A stretch of 64,000 bases of DNA, from NCBI RefSeq assembly GCF_000426725.1, contig NZ_AUFX01000005.1:62001-126000 (forward strand), given 5' to 3'. Positions within the stretch are counted from its first letter, which is position 1; the number at the start of each line of letters is the position of its first letter. The notes beneath the pieces were generated by a model. It was not told the DNA's origin. It made no database searches and was given only the letters and a program-made list of their open reading frames with translations. Position numbers and translations under genes: made by a program. Below, piece by piece: positions 23,537 through 32,613 of the stretch. The DNA comes from Sporocytophaga myxococcoides DSM 11118. Lineage in GTDB: Bacteria > Bacteroidota > Bacteroidia > Cytophagales > Cytophagaceae.

Positions 23537-26398
23537 ATGAACAAGCATTTTGCTTTTCTAAAAAACTGCGGTCTGTTAATATTGCTATCAGCCCTATCAC
23601 TTATTCAAACTCTTTCGGCTCAACCACTGGTTTTGAATCAATATGCAAAGGTGCTTGATTTTCCATCCTGTAATCCTTGTCTTAATCCTTGTAATAAGGT
23701 CACTGTAGATGATATCACTCCATTTGTGGTTGGTGATGAGGTACTTCTTATTCAGATGAAAGGTGCTGATATAAGCTGGGCCCAGGATACTACTTTTGGT
23801 GACATTATTAGTTATGGTAGTACAGGTTTCCATGAAGTTCTTTCTATCGCTGCAATCAACGCGTCTACCAAGCTTATAACATTTGATAATACCATTGGTG
23901 GAAATTATTTTATAGATGGAAAGGTACAGCTCGTAAAGAAGTTTAAAGCATCTGGAAATTATACTGTTCCTGCGGGAGGGGTTACATGTGCTCCCTGGGA
24001 TGGAAACAAAGGTGGGGTTTTGTTTATGGAGGTAAATGGTACCTTGTCGCTTTCAGGAAGTATAGATGTTACAGGTATGGGCTTCAGAGGTGCGGTGAAT
24101 CCTAACTCCAATCTGGACATTACTCAATGTGGTACGGGAGGCCCTGCTGGTGATGAGTTTGCCAATGGTATATTTTACCTTGATGGTGCCAATCTTCAAT
24201 GGGCAGGAAGGAAAGGAGAGGGGATAACTGAATTTAGAAATCCACAGTATGAGTTGGGGACAGGTAATCTCGCCAATGGCGGAGGCGGTGGATTAAATCA
24301 TAATGCAGGGGGAGGTGGTGGTTCCAATATGGGTGCTGGTGGAAAAGGAGGAAATTCTTATATAGGTATATCCAATGAAATTTGCGGCGTGATATCCAAC
24401 GGATCCGGTGGCGCTGCACTTGACAGGATGGGTGGCCTTCGTCTTTTCCTTGGTGGAGGTGGCGGTGCAGGACATGAGAATAATCATAGAGGAAACTCAG
24501 GAGGTGATGGAGGGGGTATTATTGTGATAAAAGCAGACAAGATTGAAGGCAATGGAAATAAAATAATCTCTGATGGGTTTATCGGTTTCAATTACGATCT
24601 TATTCAGGGAGGAAAAGGTGAAAATGACGGTGGCGGTGGTGGTGGTGCCGGTGGTTCTATTAAAATCGAATGTAATGATTTTGGAACTTCAGCACTCACT
24701 ATCCAGGCCCGCGGGGGAAATGGCGGAAGCCTTACTGCACAGGAGCATGGCCCTGGTGGAGGAGGTGGAGGAGGACTCGTTTGTTTTAATGCTGCTTCTA
24801 TTAGCAATGCTTTAGTTAAGGTAGTTTCAGAAGGTGGAAACCCTGGTTTAACTGCGGGAGATACTTCCAGCTATGGTGCTCAAGCCGGTTCTCCGGGGAT
24901 AACTGGATTTTCCTGTTCTACCATTTCTTCTCCACCTCCCAGAGTTATTCTTTTTTCAGCAGGTAGTGATCAAACCCTTTGTAATCCTGGAGTAGCAATT
25001 CTTGATACGAAACTTGAAAAGACAGGAACTTCCTTTACATGGTATAAAGATGGAGTGGAGCTTACAGCAGAAAAGGATTCGGTTTATACAACTAATGCTC
25101 CCGGAACTTTTGTAGTAAAAGTAACTACAGCTAATTGTTCCTCTACAGATACGGTGGTGATCAAAAAAATCGGAAATGAGGTTCCTGTAAATCAATATTT
25201 CTGTGATAATGCTGGCCCAGCAACTGTCACGCTTGAAGTGGGGAATCCGGAAGCTGCAGCGAAATATGGATGGTTTACTGAGGAAAACGGAGGTACGCTT
25301 GTTCATGTTGGAACCAGCTATACCGTTTCAGGGCTTACTAAGGATACTGTGTTCTATGTTGTAGATACTGTTAAAGTAACTACTGTTTTGGGCCCTACCG
25401 GAACAGGTGCAGCTCAGGAATGGTATATAGCAGATGGTAGTAACAATGATATAACTGTTCAGGAGCAATTAAGGAAATTTAATGTCATTGCTCCCATAAA
25501 GCTTAAATCTGTAGAAGTTAGGGCAGCCCTATATATTGGTGGTTGCGGGGTTACAAGGAGTGTAACCATTCAGCTTTTTCAAAATGGGGTAGCCACAGGA
25601 CAAACAGCAACAGGTACTATTCAATGCGATGTTCCGACTAAAGTTGTCTTGAATTTTGATATTCCTCCAGGAAATAATTATGAATTAAGAATTGATGGTA
25701 TTGATAAAGCTTTTTTTAAAATCAGCGATGAAGAAGAAGCTTATTCCATTCCTGTTGTAATGACCATTCTTCCAAATCTGAAAAAATCAGGAGCGTTCTT
25801 TAATTGGGAAATTGAATATGGAGCTCCATGTGGAAGAATGCCTATCTGGGCTAAAAAGAGCTGTCCGCTTCCTTTAATGCTCTTATCTTTTTCAGGAGTA
25901 AGTCAGGATGGAGTAGCCAATTTGTATTGGTCTACAGCAATGGAGAAAAATGTTGAAGGTTTTATAATTGAAAGCAGTAGCGATGGATTTCAATTTGAAT
26001 CAAAAGGATTTGTCTCTGCAACCGGTCTTGGTCACTATCAGTTTCAGGATATGAATGGAGGTAGCAGTTTTTATTACAGGCTTAAAATGGTTGATAGAGA
26101 TGGTACTTTTACATATAGTCCCATCATACATTTGAAAGGTGACAATGAAAATTATATCAATCTGTTTCCGAATCCTGCTTCAGAAATATTGTATCTACAG
26201 ATTGTGGCTTCAGGTCAATCATCAGTGTTACTCGAATTGACTGATATTGTAGGAAAACAGCTTTTAACAAAAGAACAAGTTGTTGAAAAAGGTCTTAATA
26301 CGCTTTCTTTAAATGTATCATCATTGCCAACAGGAGTTTACTTCCTGAGTATACTAACATCTGCAGGCGTTGAAGTCAGAAAGTTTGAGAAGAGATAA
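23537..26398 (+). CDS. Glycine-rich surface protein with T9SS type A sorting domain
   Basis: A 953-residue secreted protein. A signal peptide (about 1-29, ending LSAQ) is followed by a domain with VGDEVLLIQMKGADISW. A long glycine-rich region (about 230-430) has repeated GGGGG blocks in turns (GNLANGGGGGLNHN, AGGGGGSNMGAGG, GPGGGGGGGLVCF), recalling the glycine-rich fold of ALK/LTK-type receptors. An Ig-like region (SAGSDQTLCNPG) and a beta-rich part follow. It ends with INLFPNPASEILYLQI and PTGVYFLSILTSAG, the type A sorting domain. It is probably cell-surface or extracellular. Related N-termini occur in gliding or adhesion proteins, so adhesion is likely. Confidence 0.85.
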   Translation: MNKHFAFLKNCGLLILLSALSLIQTLSAQPLVLNQYAKVLDFPSCNPCLNPCNKVTVDDITPFVVGDEVLLIQMKGADISWAQDTTFGDIISYGSTGFHEVLSIAAINASTKLITFDNTIGGNYFIDGKVQLVKKFKASGNYTVPAGGVTCAPWDGNKGGVLFMEVNGTLSLSGSIDVTGMGFRGAVNPNSNLDITQCGTGGPAGDEFANGIFYLDGANLQWAGRKGEGITEFRNPQYELGTGNLANGGGGGLNHNAGGGGGSNMGAGGKGGNSYIGISNEICGVISNGSGGAALDRMGGLRLFLGGGGGAGHENNHRGNSGGDGGGIIVIKADKIEGNGNKIISDGFIGFNYDLIQGGKGENDGGGGGGAGGSIKIECNDFGTSALTIQARGGNGGSLTAQEHGPGGGGGGGLVCFNAASISNALVKVVSEGGNPGLTAGDTSSYGAQAGSPGITGFSCSTISSPPPRVILFSAGSDQTLCNPGVAILDTKLEKTGTSFTWYKDGVELTAEKDSVYTTNAPGTFVVKVTTANCSSTDTVVIKKIGNEVPVNQYFCDNAGPATVTLEVGNPEAAAKYGWFTEENGGTLVHVGTSYTVSGLTKDTVFYVVDTVKVTTVLGPTGTGAAQEWYIADGSNNDITVQEQLRKFNVIAPIKLKSVEVRAALYIGGCGVTRSVTIQLFQNGVATGQTATGTIQCDVPTKVVLNFDIPPGNNYELRIDGIDKAFFKISDEEEAYSIPVVMTILPNLKKSGAFFNWEIEYGAPCGRMPIWAKKSCPLPLMLLSFSGVSQDGVANLYWSTAMEKNVEGFIIESSSDGFQFESKGFVSATGLGHYQFQDMNGGSSFYYRLKMVDRDGTFTYSPIIHLKGDNENYINLFPNPASEILYLQIVASGQSSVLLELTDIVGKQLLTKEQVVEKGLNTLSLNVSSLPTGVYFLSILTSAGVEVRKFEKR

Positions 26399-26522
26399 GA
26401 ATAGTCTATCGAAGAAGATTTTGGAATACATACTTTTTGTTATCAAGCGTCCGCTTGCACTCAAAATAAATAGGCCGTCATCGCTTGATCAGAATCCAAC
26501 AGTTAATTGAACGATCATTAAT

Positions 26523-26562
26523 AAAAAAGAAGAATGGTAAACCACCTTTCTTCTTTTTTTAT
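26523..26562. terminator. Imperfect bidirectional terminator
   Basis: AAAAAAGAAGAATGGT faces ACCTTTCTTCTTTTTT around a short loop, with one mismatch. It lies between the convergent glycine-rich protein gene and fabF. Confidence 0.65.
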
Positions 26563-26569
26563 CTGGCCA

Positions 26570-27811
26570 TTACTCTTTATATCTTCTGAACAGTGCAATA
26601 GCATTATGTCCACCAAAACCAAATGTATTGCTCATTGCTACATCCACATTGGTTGATTTATGTTTACCTGTTACAATCTCAATTCCTGGTGCCAGATTAA
26701 ATTCAGAAAGATCATTTGTATTAATAGTCGGAGGAATAATATTTTCATCAATACTTTTAATCGCTATGATGGCTTCCACAGCTCCCGCGGCCCCCAGCAG
26801 ATGACCAGTCATAGATTTTGTAGCACTGATATGTAGTTTTTGTCCGTTGAATAATCTGTCAATTGCCGCCAGTTCGCTCGGATCTCCAAGGGGAGTAGAA
26901 GTTGCGTGGCAATTGATATAGTCCACTTCAGAAGGAGAAATATGCGCATCTTCCAAAGCATCTTTCATGGCAAGATAAGCTCCGATTCCTTCCGGATGTG
27001 TGGCTGTAATATGATAAGCATCTGCCGCAAGTCCCCCTCCGATAATTTCTGCATAAATTCTGGCGCCCCTGGACTTTGCTTGTTCCAGTTCTTCAAGAAT
27101 CAATGTACCACTACCTTCTCCCAGTACAAAGCCATCTCTTGTTTTGTCAAAGGGGCGTGAAGCTTTTGAGTATTCTTCATTATTTTCCGATAAAGCTTTC
27201 ATCGCATTAAAACCACCGATACCGGCATCAATAACTGGAGCTTCCGAACCACCTGCAATAATTATATTTGCTTTTCCAAGTCTTAAATAATTAAAGGCGT
27301 CTACTATAGCATTTGTTGATGAAGCGCAAGCTGAGACTGTACCGAAATTTATTCCCCGTAAACCAAATTTTATAGAGATATAACCCGGAACTATATCGGA
27401 AATCATTTTGGTAATGAAGAATGGATTAAACTTAGGTACTTTGCTTTGAGCGTATGCCAGAACCTCTTCCTGAAATGTTACAAAACCTCCAATCCCTGAA
27501 GACCATATCACACCAACTTTATCTTTATTGATTGTATCAAAGTTGATTCCTGCATCTTTTATGGCCTCCTCTGTACTTGCAATTCCGTATTGGCAAAACA
27601 GGTCCATTTTTCGGGATTCTTTCTTATCCAGATAGTCCAGGGGATTAAAATTCTTTACCTCACAGGCAAACTTTGTCTTGAAGTGTGTCGTGTCAAATCT
27701 TGAAATAAGGTTTGCTCCACTTTTCCCTTGCTTAACAGAACTCCAAAAATCATGGATAGAATTTCCAATTGGGGTAATCGCTCCCATACCTGTTATTACA
27801 ACTCGTTTCAT
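26570..27811 (-). CDS. fabF: Beta-ketoacyl-ACP synthase (FabF-type)
   Basis: A 413-residue condensing enzyme that extends acyl-ACP with malonyl-ACP. The catalytic triad is Cys162 (VSACASS), His302 (NCHATSTPLGD) and His337 (MTGHLLGAAG), with Lys332 also present. N-terminal RVVITGMGAITPIG and C-terminal NTFGFGGHNA are standard. It is divided by 66 bp from a tetR gene that precedes it on the same strand, and both genes have the same palindrome 30 bp before their start codons. No acpP or other fab gene is next to it, so this may be a second, regulated FabF used for a specialised acyl chain. Confidence 0.9.
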   Translation of the reverse strand: MKRVVITGMGAITPIGNSIHDFWSSVKQGKSGANLISRFDTTHFKTKFACEVKNFNPLDYLDKKESRKMDLFCQYGIASTEEAIKDAGINFDTINKDKVGVIWSSGIGGFVTFQEEVLAYAQSKVPKFNPFFITKMISDIVPGYISIKFGLRGINFGTVSACASSTNAIVDAFNYLRLGKANIIIAGGSEAPVIDAGIGGFNAMKALSENNEEYSKASRPFDKTRDGFVLGEGSGTLILEELEQAKSRGARIYAEIIGGGLAADAYHITATHPEGIGAYLAMKDALEDAHISPSEVDYINCHATSTPLGDPSELAAIDRLFNGQKLHISATKSMTGHLLGAAGAVEAIIAIKSIDENIIPPTINTNDLSEFNLAPGIEIVTGKHKSTNVDVAMSNTFGFGGHNAIALFRRYKE

Positions 27812-27841
27812 ATGAGTGTTTTTTATTTATATTATAAATTA

Positions 27842-27857
27842 TACTTATTAGTAAGTA
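27842..27857. promoter_or_regulatory. Predicted TetR operator in front of fabF
   Basis: TACTTATTAGTAAGTA is identical in 15 of 16 bases to the perfect palindrome upstream of the tetR gene. It lies 31-46 bp upstream of the fabF ATG. Confidence 0.7.
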
Positions 27858-27877
27858 AGTTGTGCTTTCAAATTTTT

Positions 27878-28435
27878 TTAACTTCGATTTAGTTCGTTTA
27901 AAATTGCATTTTTAACACTTTTAAAACTTTCCGGCCCCAATATTTTAGCCATTTGAGCTGCAGCCATAATAGAAGTGATAATAAGCATCGCTCTGGTTCG
28001 TGAATCTCCTTTATATGTTAAAGTACCATTTTGAAGCCCTTCTTCCATAACATTTGTTAACCAATCACCCACAATGGTCACAAAAACAGTAAGTTTTTGT
28101 TGGATTTTTTCATCGATTGTGTCCCAGTCAGTGGCCAAAGTCCCCACAAGACATACTTTTTTATTGGTCTGAATCTGATCATAGATATTCAGAAATGCTT
28201 CTACTTTTTCAGGTTCTGAAAGAGAAGCAACTTCCTTAATAAAGTGCTCAACTTTCTGAATATGAAATTCAATAACAGCAACTCCAAGGTCTGATTTGGA
28301 TGGAAAGTGATAATGGATAGCAGCATTTTTTACTGATAAGACTTTAGAAATATCATTGTAACTGAATGCATTATATCCTCTTCTTCGGATAAGGTCATCT
28401 GCAATATTTACTATAGACTCTTTGGTGGAAGTCAT
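27878..28435 (-). CDS. TetR/AcrR family transcriptional regulator
   Basis: A 185-residue repressor-type regulator. The N-terminal helix-turn-helix (about 8-56) reads IVNIADDLIRRRGYNAFSYNDI and VKNAAIHYHFPSKSDLGVAV, which is the TetR signature. The C-terminal ligand-binding half contains a hydrophobic stretch (AMLIITSIMAAAQMAKILG). A perfect 16-bp palindrome is 31-46 bp upstream and a near copy precedes fabF, so autoregulation and fabF control are likely. The ligand may be a fatty acyl compound, inferred only from the target. Confidence 0.92.
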   Translation of the reverse strand: MTSTKESIVNIADDLIRRRGYNAFSYNDISKVLSVKNAAIHYHFPSKSDLGVAVIEFHIQKVEHFIKEVASLSEPEKVEAFLNIYDQIQTNKKVCLVGTLATDWDTIDEKIQQKLTVFVTIVGDWLTNVMEEGLQNGTLTYKGDSRTRAMLIITSIMAAAQMAKILGPESFKSVKNAILNELNRS

Positions 28436-28761
28436 TAGGGCTTATTTTTAATATTACAAATATAATACTTACTAGTAAGTAAGTTTAATTTTATGATTAA
28501 ATTTTTTAAGAAAATTAAAGGAGGAAATTTACAGCCTCTGGTTCTCTGTGTTTTTTCCGAGGTTCTTTATTTAATAAAATCATTTCACTCGGTAAATATC
28601 TAATGATCAAAGGTTAATAGTAAAAATTTACTCAATAAGGCTCAGAAAGCTGTAAAGTTGTATTATAACAACTTCCTGAGATATTGATTAAAAGAATCAT
28701 ACATCCATAATTGGAAAATCAAATTAATATTTCCGACCTTTAAGACCGAGTTTAGCATAGC
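28436..28761. other. 326-bp divergent region between tetR and the sigma factor gene
   Basis: Contains the tetR operator palindrome (separate entry) near its left end. The remainder is AT-rich; I see no further structure or gene in it. Confidence 0.5.
28466..28481. promoter_or_regulatory. Predicted TetR operator (autoregulatory)
   Basis: TACTTACTAGTAAGTA is a perfect 16-bp palindrome 31-46 bp upstream of the tetR start codon. The fabF upstream copy differs in one base. Confidence 0.75.
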
Positions 28762-29343
28762 ATGTCTGAAAGTATAAATAAGGAAGGTACACAAGAAAGT
28801 TTTTCTGATCCTGAATCTTTTGAAAGGATTTTCAGAACATACTACGCTCAGCTTTGCCGTTCCGTCTATCGGATAGTCCAGGATAAAGACGCAAGTGAAG
28901 ATATTGTGCAGGAGGTTTTTATGAGGATCTGGACTAAAAAGGATGAACTCTCCATTCATCTTACTGTCAAATCTTATCTTTTTGCTGCAGCCTACAACAG
29001 CTCATTTAACTATTTAAAACAGAAGAAAAAATTTTCTGAAACAGAAGAGGATACCTGGATTAATATTCCGGGCAGCGATAGAGCAGATCAATCCCTGCAA
29101 GTAGGGGAGCTGGATGGGCATATCTCTCAGGCAATAGATAGTTTGCCTCCTGCCTGTCGTTCTGTTTTTATTTTGAGCAGGTATGAAGAACTTAGCTACA
29201 AGGAAATAGCCGAAACTTTACAGATATCGGTTAAAACGGTTGAAAATCAAATGGTCAAAGCTTTGAAAGTCCTTCGGGAGAGATTAGCTCCGTTCCTGAA
29301 AGATGCCATTCTGGTTTTGATTTTTTTGCTAAATAATTTCTAA
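28762..29343 (+). CDS. ECF RNA polymerase sigma factor (FecI-like)
   Basis: A 193-residue sigma-70 family member with only regions 2 and 4. Region 2 is FERIFRTYYAQLCRSVYRIV with DASEDIVQEVFMRIW; region 4 is LPPACRSVFILSRYEELSYKEIAETL with VKTVENQMVKALKVLRERL. The C-terminus is hydrophobic (AILVLIFLLNNF), which is common in Bacteroidota FecI-like factors. The next gene encodes a FecR anti-sigma factor, followed by an STN-domain protein and a TonB receptor, so it probably controls this locus in response to an outer-membrane signal. Confidence 0.92.
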   Translation: MSESINKEGTQESFSDPESFERIFRTYYAQLCRSVYRIVQDKDASEDIVQEVFMRIWTKKDELSIHLTVKSYLFAAAYNSSFNYLKQKKKFSETEEDTWINIPGSDRADQSLQVGELDGHISQAIDSLPPACRSVFILSRYEELSYKEIAETLQISVKTVENQMVKALKVLRERLAPFLKDAILVLIFLLNNF

Positions 29344-29418
29344 AAAAAAAATTGAAGGTAGCGTAGGGGTAAATTAAAATTCAATTGTCATAGTATCAGA
29401 TTGGCCAATTAATTAAAG

Positions 29419-30429
29419 ATGGAAAGAGAACATCAGGAACTTATTCTTAAGCACTTAAGGAAAGAATCTTCGGGTTTCGAAGAACAATTACTTTCCGAAT
29501 GGCTGCAGGAAAATCCTTCTAACAGAAAGGAATTTGAAGAGTATGTCCGGACTTGGGATTTTTCCGCAAGAGCCAAAGTTGACTTTGAGCCCGATGTAGA
29601 CGCTGCCTGGATGAAGTTTAAAGCAAAGGCCGGTTTTGAGCCTCAGCAGACAGTGCCTCAGAAGGAAGCCAAAGTTGTCAAGCTCTTCGATTATAACCTT
29701 ATTTTGAAAGCTGCTGCAGTTTTATTGGTATTTGCCGGCATTAGCTATTTATCAATGAAGCTGTTTAATCAAAAGGAGATTCAAGAAATGTCTTTTGCAG
29801 CCGGAAATGAAAAAAGGGAATTACAACTTCCTGACAGCAGCAAAGTCTGGCTGAATGCACACAGTAAAATTTCTTATGCCAAGGATTTCAAAGGCGATAT
29901 AAGAAAGGTAAAACTAGAAGGAGAAGCCTTCTTTGAAGTAAAGCGAAATGTTGAAAAACCATTCAGAGTAGAAGGATTGTCATCTATTACTCAGGTATTA
30001 GGTACTTCATTTAATGTAAAAACAATTGTAGGTCAGGCCGATGAAGTAGAGGTCGTTACCGGTAAAGTGTCTTTCGCATTAAAGAAAAACGAGACAAAGA
30101 AAGTCATTCTGACTCCTGGCATGAAAGGAAGAGTTGAAAACAATAGCAATGTTGTTTCGGAGAAAATCGATAATCCGAATTTCTTAGCATGGAAACAGGA
30201 GAAACTGGTCTTTGAAAACAGTACGCTTGAAGAAGTAGCATCTACAGTAGAGGCTTATTTTGGAACAAATGTAGAGCTGGCTAATTCAGAATTAGTCAAC
30301 TGCAGGTTTACCGGAACTTTTGAAAAACCTAAAATACAGGAAGTATTGGATGTAGTTTCGGAATCTATGAGCTTAAGCTCTAAAAAAGACGGCAACGGAT
30401 ATATACTAGAGGGTTCGGGCTGTCAGTAA
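29419..30429 (+). CDS. FecR-type anti-sigma factor
   Basis: A 336-residue single-pass membrane protein. The cytosolic N-terminal part (1-90) binds the sigma factor and carries the FecR N-terminal motif (SEWLQENPSNRKEFEEYVRTW). A transmembrane helix lies at about 93-113 (ILKAAAVLLVFAGISYLSM). The periplasmic FecR domain includes LPDSSKVWLNAHSKISY and VTGKVSFALK. A DUF4974-type C-terminal domain (LEEVASTVEAYFGTNVEL, FTGTFEKPKIQEVLDVV) would contact the STN domain of a signalling partner. The gene lies 75 bp after the sigma factor. Confidence 0.93.
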   Translation: MEREHQELILKHLRKESSGFEEQLLSEWLQENPSNRKEFEEYVRTWDFSARAKVDFEPDVDAAWMKFKAKAGFEPQQTVPQKEAKVVKLFDYNLILKAAAVLLVFAGISYLSMKLFNQKEIQEMSFAAGNEKRELQLPDSSKVWLNAHSKISYAKDFKGDIRKVKLEGEAFFEVKRNVEKPFRVEGLSSITQVLGTSFNVKTIVGQADEVEVVTGKVSFALKKNETKKVILTPGMKGRVENNSNVVSEKIDNPNFLAWKQEKLVFENSTLEEVASTVEAYFGTNVELANSELVNCRFTGTFEKPKIQEVLDVVSESMSLSSKKDGNGYILEGSGCQ

Positions 30430-30511
30430 TTAATCAACAGAGCGTGTTACTACCTATTTAGGTTAAGATTACGCAGGTAAAAATCATTTAATTTATTAAT
30501 TCATTTCACTA

Positions 30512-32560
30512 ATGAGGCTTATTCAAATCCTTATCATACTATTACTTTGTCTTAACTTTTCCCTGCAGGCTCAGCCATCGCTGGATACAAAGGTTACACT
30601 TAAGATGAAGGCCAAGCAAAGCGAAATACTGAAAACCATTACTGAAAAATATGGAATAAGATTTTCTTATTCGAATAATATGGTTTCGCTTGACAAAAAT
30701 GTATCTCTGAATGTTCAGGGGAAATCGTTGAGAGAAGTCCTGGACCTAGTCTTTACGGAGCATAACGTGAATTACTCTGTAGTAGGAAATCAGGTTGTAC
30801 TGAAAAAGAAAGCTGTTAAAAAATCGGCTGATGCCACTGCAGATTCAAGAAAGGGAGCTACTTCATTTGTGATTGTGGAAAATGCGAATTCAATTACGAT
30901 AAACAGTGTGAGCACTGATAAAGCTGAAGAAGTTGAAGAAAATGATCATGCGGACGAAGTGCAACCAGAAACCAGTGAAAAACTTGAAGAAACACTTCTG
31001 GTATCATCAGATACAACTTTAAAAGCACCCATGCTGAAGGCTAAGAAACCCAAAGGCGATGATGTGGTAAGTCTGCGTAAGCAATATTTATTGGAGAAAA
31101 GGAGATTGAGGGATGAATATCTTACCAAGATGGACAGCCTGAATTCCGGAGGAAACAAGAAAACAAAGGAAGACTTTAAAAGCAGCTTTAAAACGATTTC
31201 TCACAAACTTAGAGAAGAGTTAAACGAGATTGCTGACAGTATTGAAAACAGAGCGCCAGTAGGAGTTTGGAAAAGATTGCAAAAGTCTGATAACCCTTCT
31301 GATTCACTTTCAGGCAATGAAGGACAAAATGTAGACTCTGCCACTTATAAAACCGTACCGCTTTCTGTCAGCTTCGTTCCTCCTATGAGCACGAATGGTG
31401 CTCATGCATCGGAGGTTGTAAACAAAGCTTCATTGAACATTCTGGCCGGTACTTCAAGAGGGCTGGATGGTGTTGAAGTTGGGGCTCTTGTAAATGTGGA
31501 CAAGGAGTTTGTCAATGGTGTACAAATTGCTGGTTTGACAAACTTAGTAGGAAAGAATGTAAAAGGCGCGCAGATTGCTGGTCTTACCAATATATCTTCA
31601 GGCTATGTAGAAGGTGTGCAAGTGAGTGGTCTTGTTAATACCGCCAAAGACAGTATGTATTGCTTTCAGGCTGCAGGATTGGTGAACAGCTCAGGAGGAA
31701 ATAGCCTGGGTGGACAGTTTTCCGGATTGGTAAATTTTAGCAACGGATATATGTATGGCCCACAGTGCGCGGGATTCGCAAACGTAGCCAATGGTATGGT
31801 GACAGGTCCTCAGTTGGCTGGGTTTATAAATGTTGCGAATGGAAGCCATAAGGGAATTCAAGCTGCAGGATTCATGAGTGTCGCTAAGCATAACTCTGAA
31901 GGTTGTCAGTTAGCTGGTTTTATGAATACTACCGGTGATTTAAGAGGTGCACAAGCTTCTGGCTTCATCAATTTTGCAAAAAGAGTAAAAGGTGTTCAGA
32001 TAGGTGTAATAAATATCGCAGACACTGTTGATGGTGCTCAGATAGGCATTCTTAATATAGCAAAGAAAGGCTATCGCAGATTTGAAATCTGGGGTTCAGA
32101 GAGTTTATATGGAAACATAGCTTTCAAAATGGGAGGTTCAAGAAGTTTTTATAACATCTTTGCTGTCGGTGCTCAACTGAACAATGGAGGAAAGTTCAGA
32201 ACAGGATACGGAGTGGGATTCGGTACTGAATTAAAGGCAAGTCAAAAGCTTTGTGTAAATATAGATGCTATCGCATACCACATCAACGAAGATGGAGCTT
32301 GGACCAACAAACTCAATTTACTTAATCAACTAAGAGTAAATGTTGGGATAGCATTAGGAGAGAGAACGACAATATTCTTTGGTCCTACTTTTAACGTAAT
32401 GGTATCCCAGATTTTTGATGCCGATAAAAACGAATACGGCTCTAATATAGCTCCATGGACAGTCTCCGATGAAACCTACGCAGGTCGTGTAGATAAAGGT
32501 CGAAAAGAAAATACAAATGTGAAAATGTGGCCCGGATTTAACGCAGGTATCAGGTTCTGA
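30512..32560 (+). CDS. STN-domain protein with LA_2272-type surface repeats
   Basis: A 682-residue exported protein. After a signal peptide (1-20) an STN (secretin/TonB short N-terminal) domain occupies about 25-100 (ILKTITEKYGIRFSYSNN, LREVLDLVF). A polar, partly coiled-coil linker follows (about 105-270). Thirteen tandem repeats of the form x-Q-[IVLA]-[AS]-G-[LF]-x-N, spaced 18-20 residues (about 320-520), match the LA_2272 surface repeat. A beta-rich domain of about 160 residues ends the protein. In known loci the STN domain belongs to the TonB receptor and touches FecR; here it is on this separate protein, while the receptor downstream lacks one. That makes it a candidate signal carrier. 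Confidence 0.82.
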   Translation: MRLIQILIILLLCLNFSLQAQPSLDTKVTLKMKAKQSEILKTITEKYGIRFSYSNNMVSLDKNVSLNVQGKSLREVLDLVFTEHNVNYSVVGNQVVLKKKAVKKSADATADSRKGATSFVIVENANSITINSVSTDKAEEVEENDHADEVQPETSEKLEETLLVSSDTTLKAPMLKAKKPKGDDVVSLRKQYLLEKRRLRDEYLTKMDSLNSGGNKKTKEDFKSSFKTISHKLREELNEIADSIENRAPVGVWKRLQKSDNPSDSLSGNEGQNVDSATYKTVPLSVSFVPPMSTNGAHASEVVNKASLNILAGTSRGLDGVEVGALVNVDKEFVNGVQIAGLTNLVGKNVKGAQIAGLTNISSGYVEGVQVSGLVNTAKDSMYCFQAAGLVNSSGGNSLGGQFSGLVNFSNGYMYGPQCAGFANVANGMVTGPQLAGFINVANGSHKGIQAAGFMSVAKHNSEGCQLAGFMNTTGDLRGAQASGFINFAKRVKGVQIGVINIADTVDGAQIGILNIAKKGYRRFEIWGSESLYGNIAFKMGGSRSFYNIFAVGAQLNNGGKFRTGYGVGFGTELKASQKLCVNIDAIAYHINEDGAWTNKLNLLNQLRVNVGIALGERTTIFFGPTFNVMVSQIFDADKNEYGSNIAPWTVSDETYAGRVDKGRKENTNVKMWPGFNAGIRF

Positions 32561-32613
32561 TTTTTAGTACAACCAGGAAAACTCAAGTAAAACACATTTA
32601 AAAAACTAAGACG

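Noticed and set aside
24604-24807. Pro-rich minus-strand frame inside the glycine-rich gene
   Set aside because: It is the mirror of glycine codons on the other strand.
26442-26489. Overlapping short inverted repeats CAAGCG/CGCTTG and ATCAAGCG/CGCTTGAT
   Set aside because: Short arms, alternative pairings, and position after a stop codon; not enough to claim an RNA or operator.
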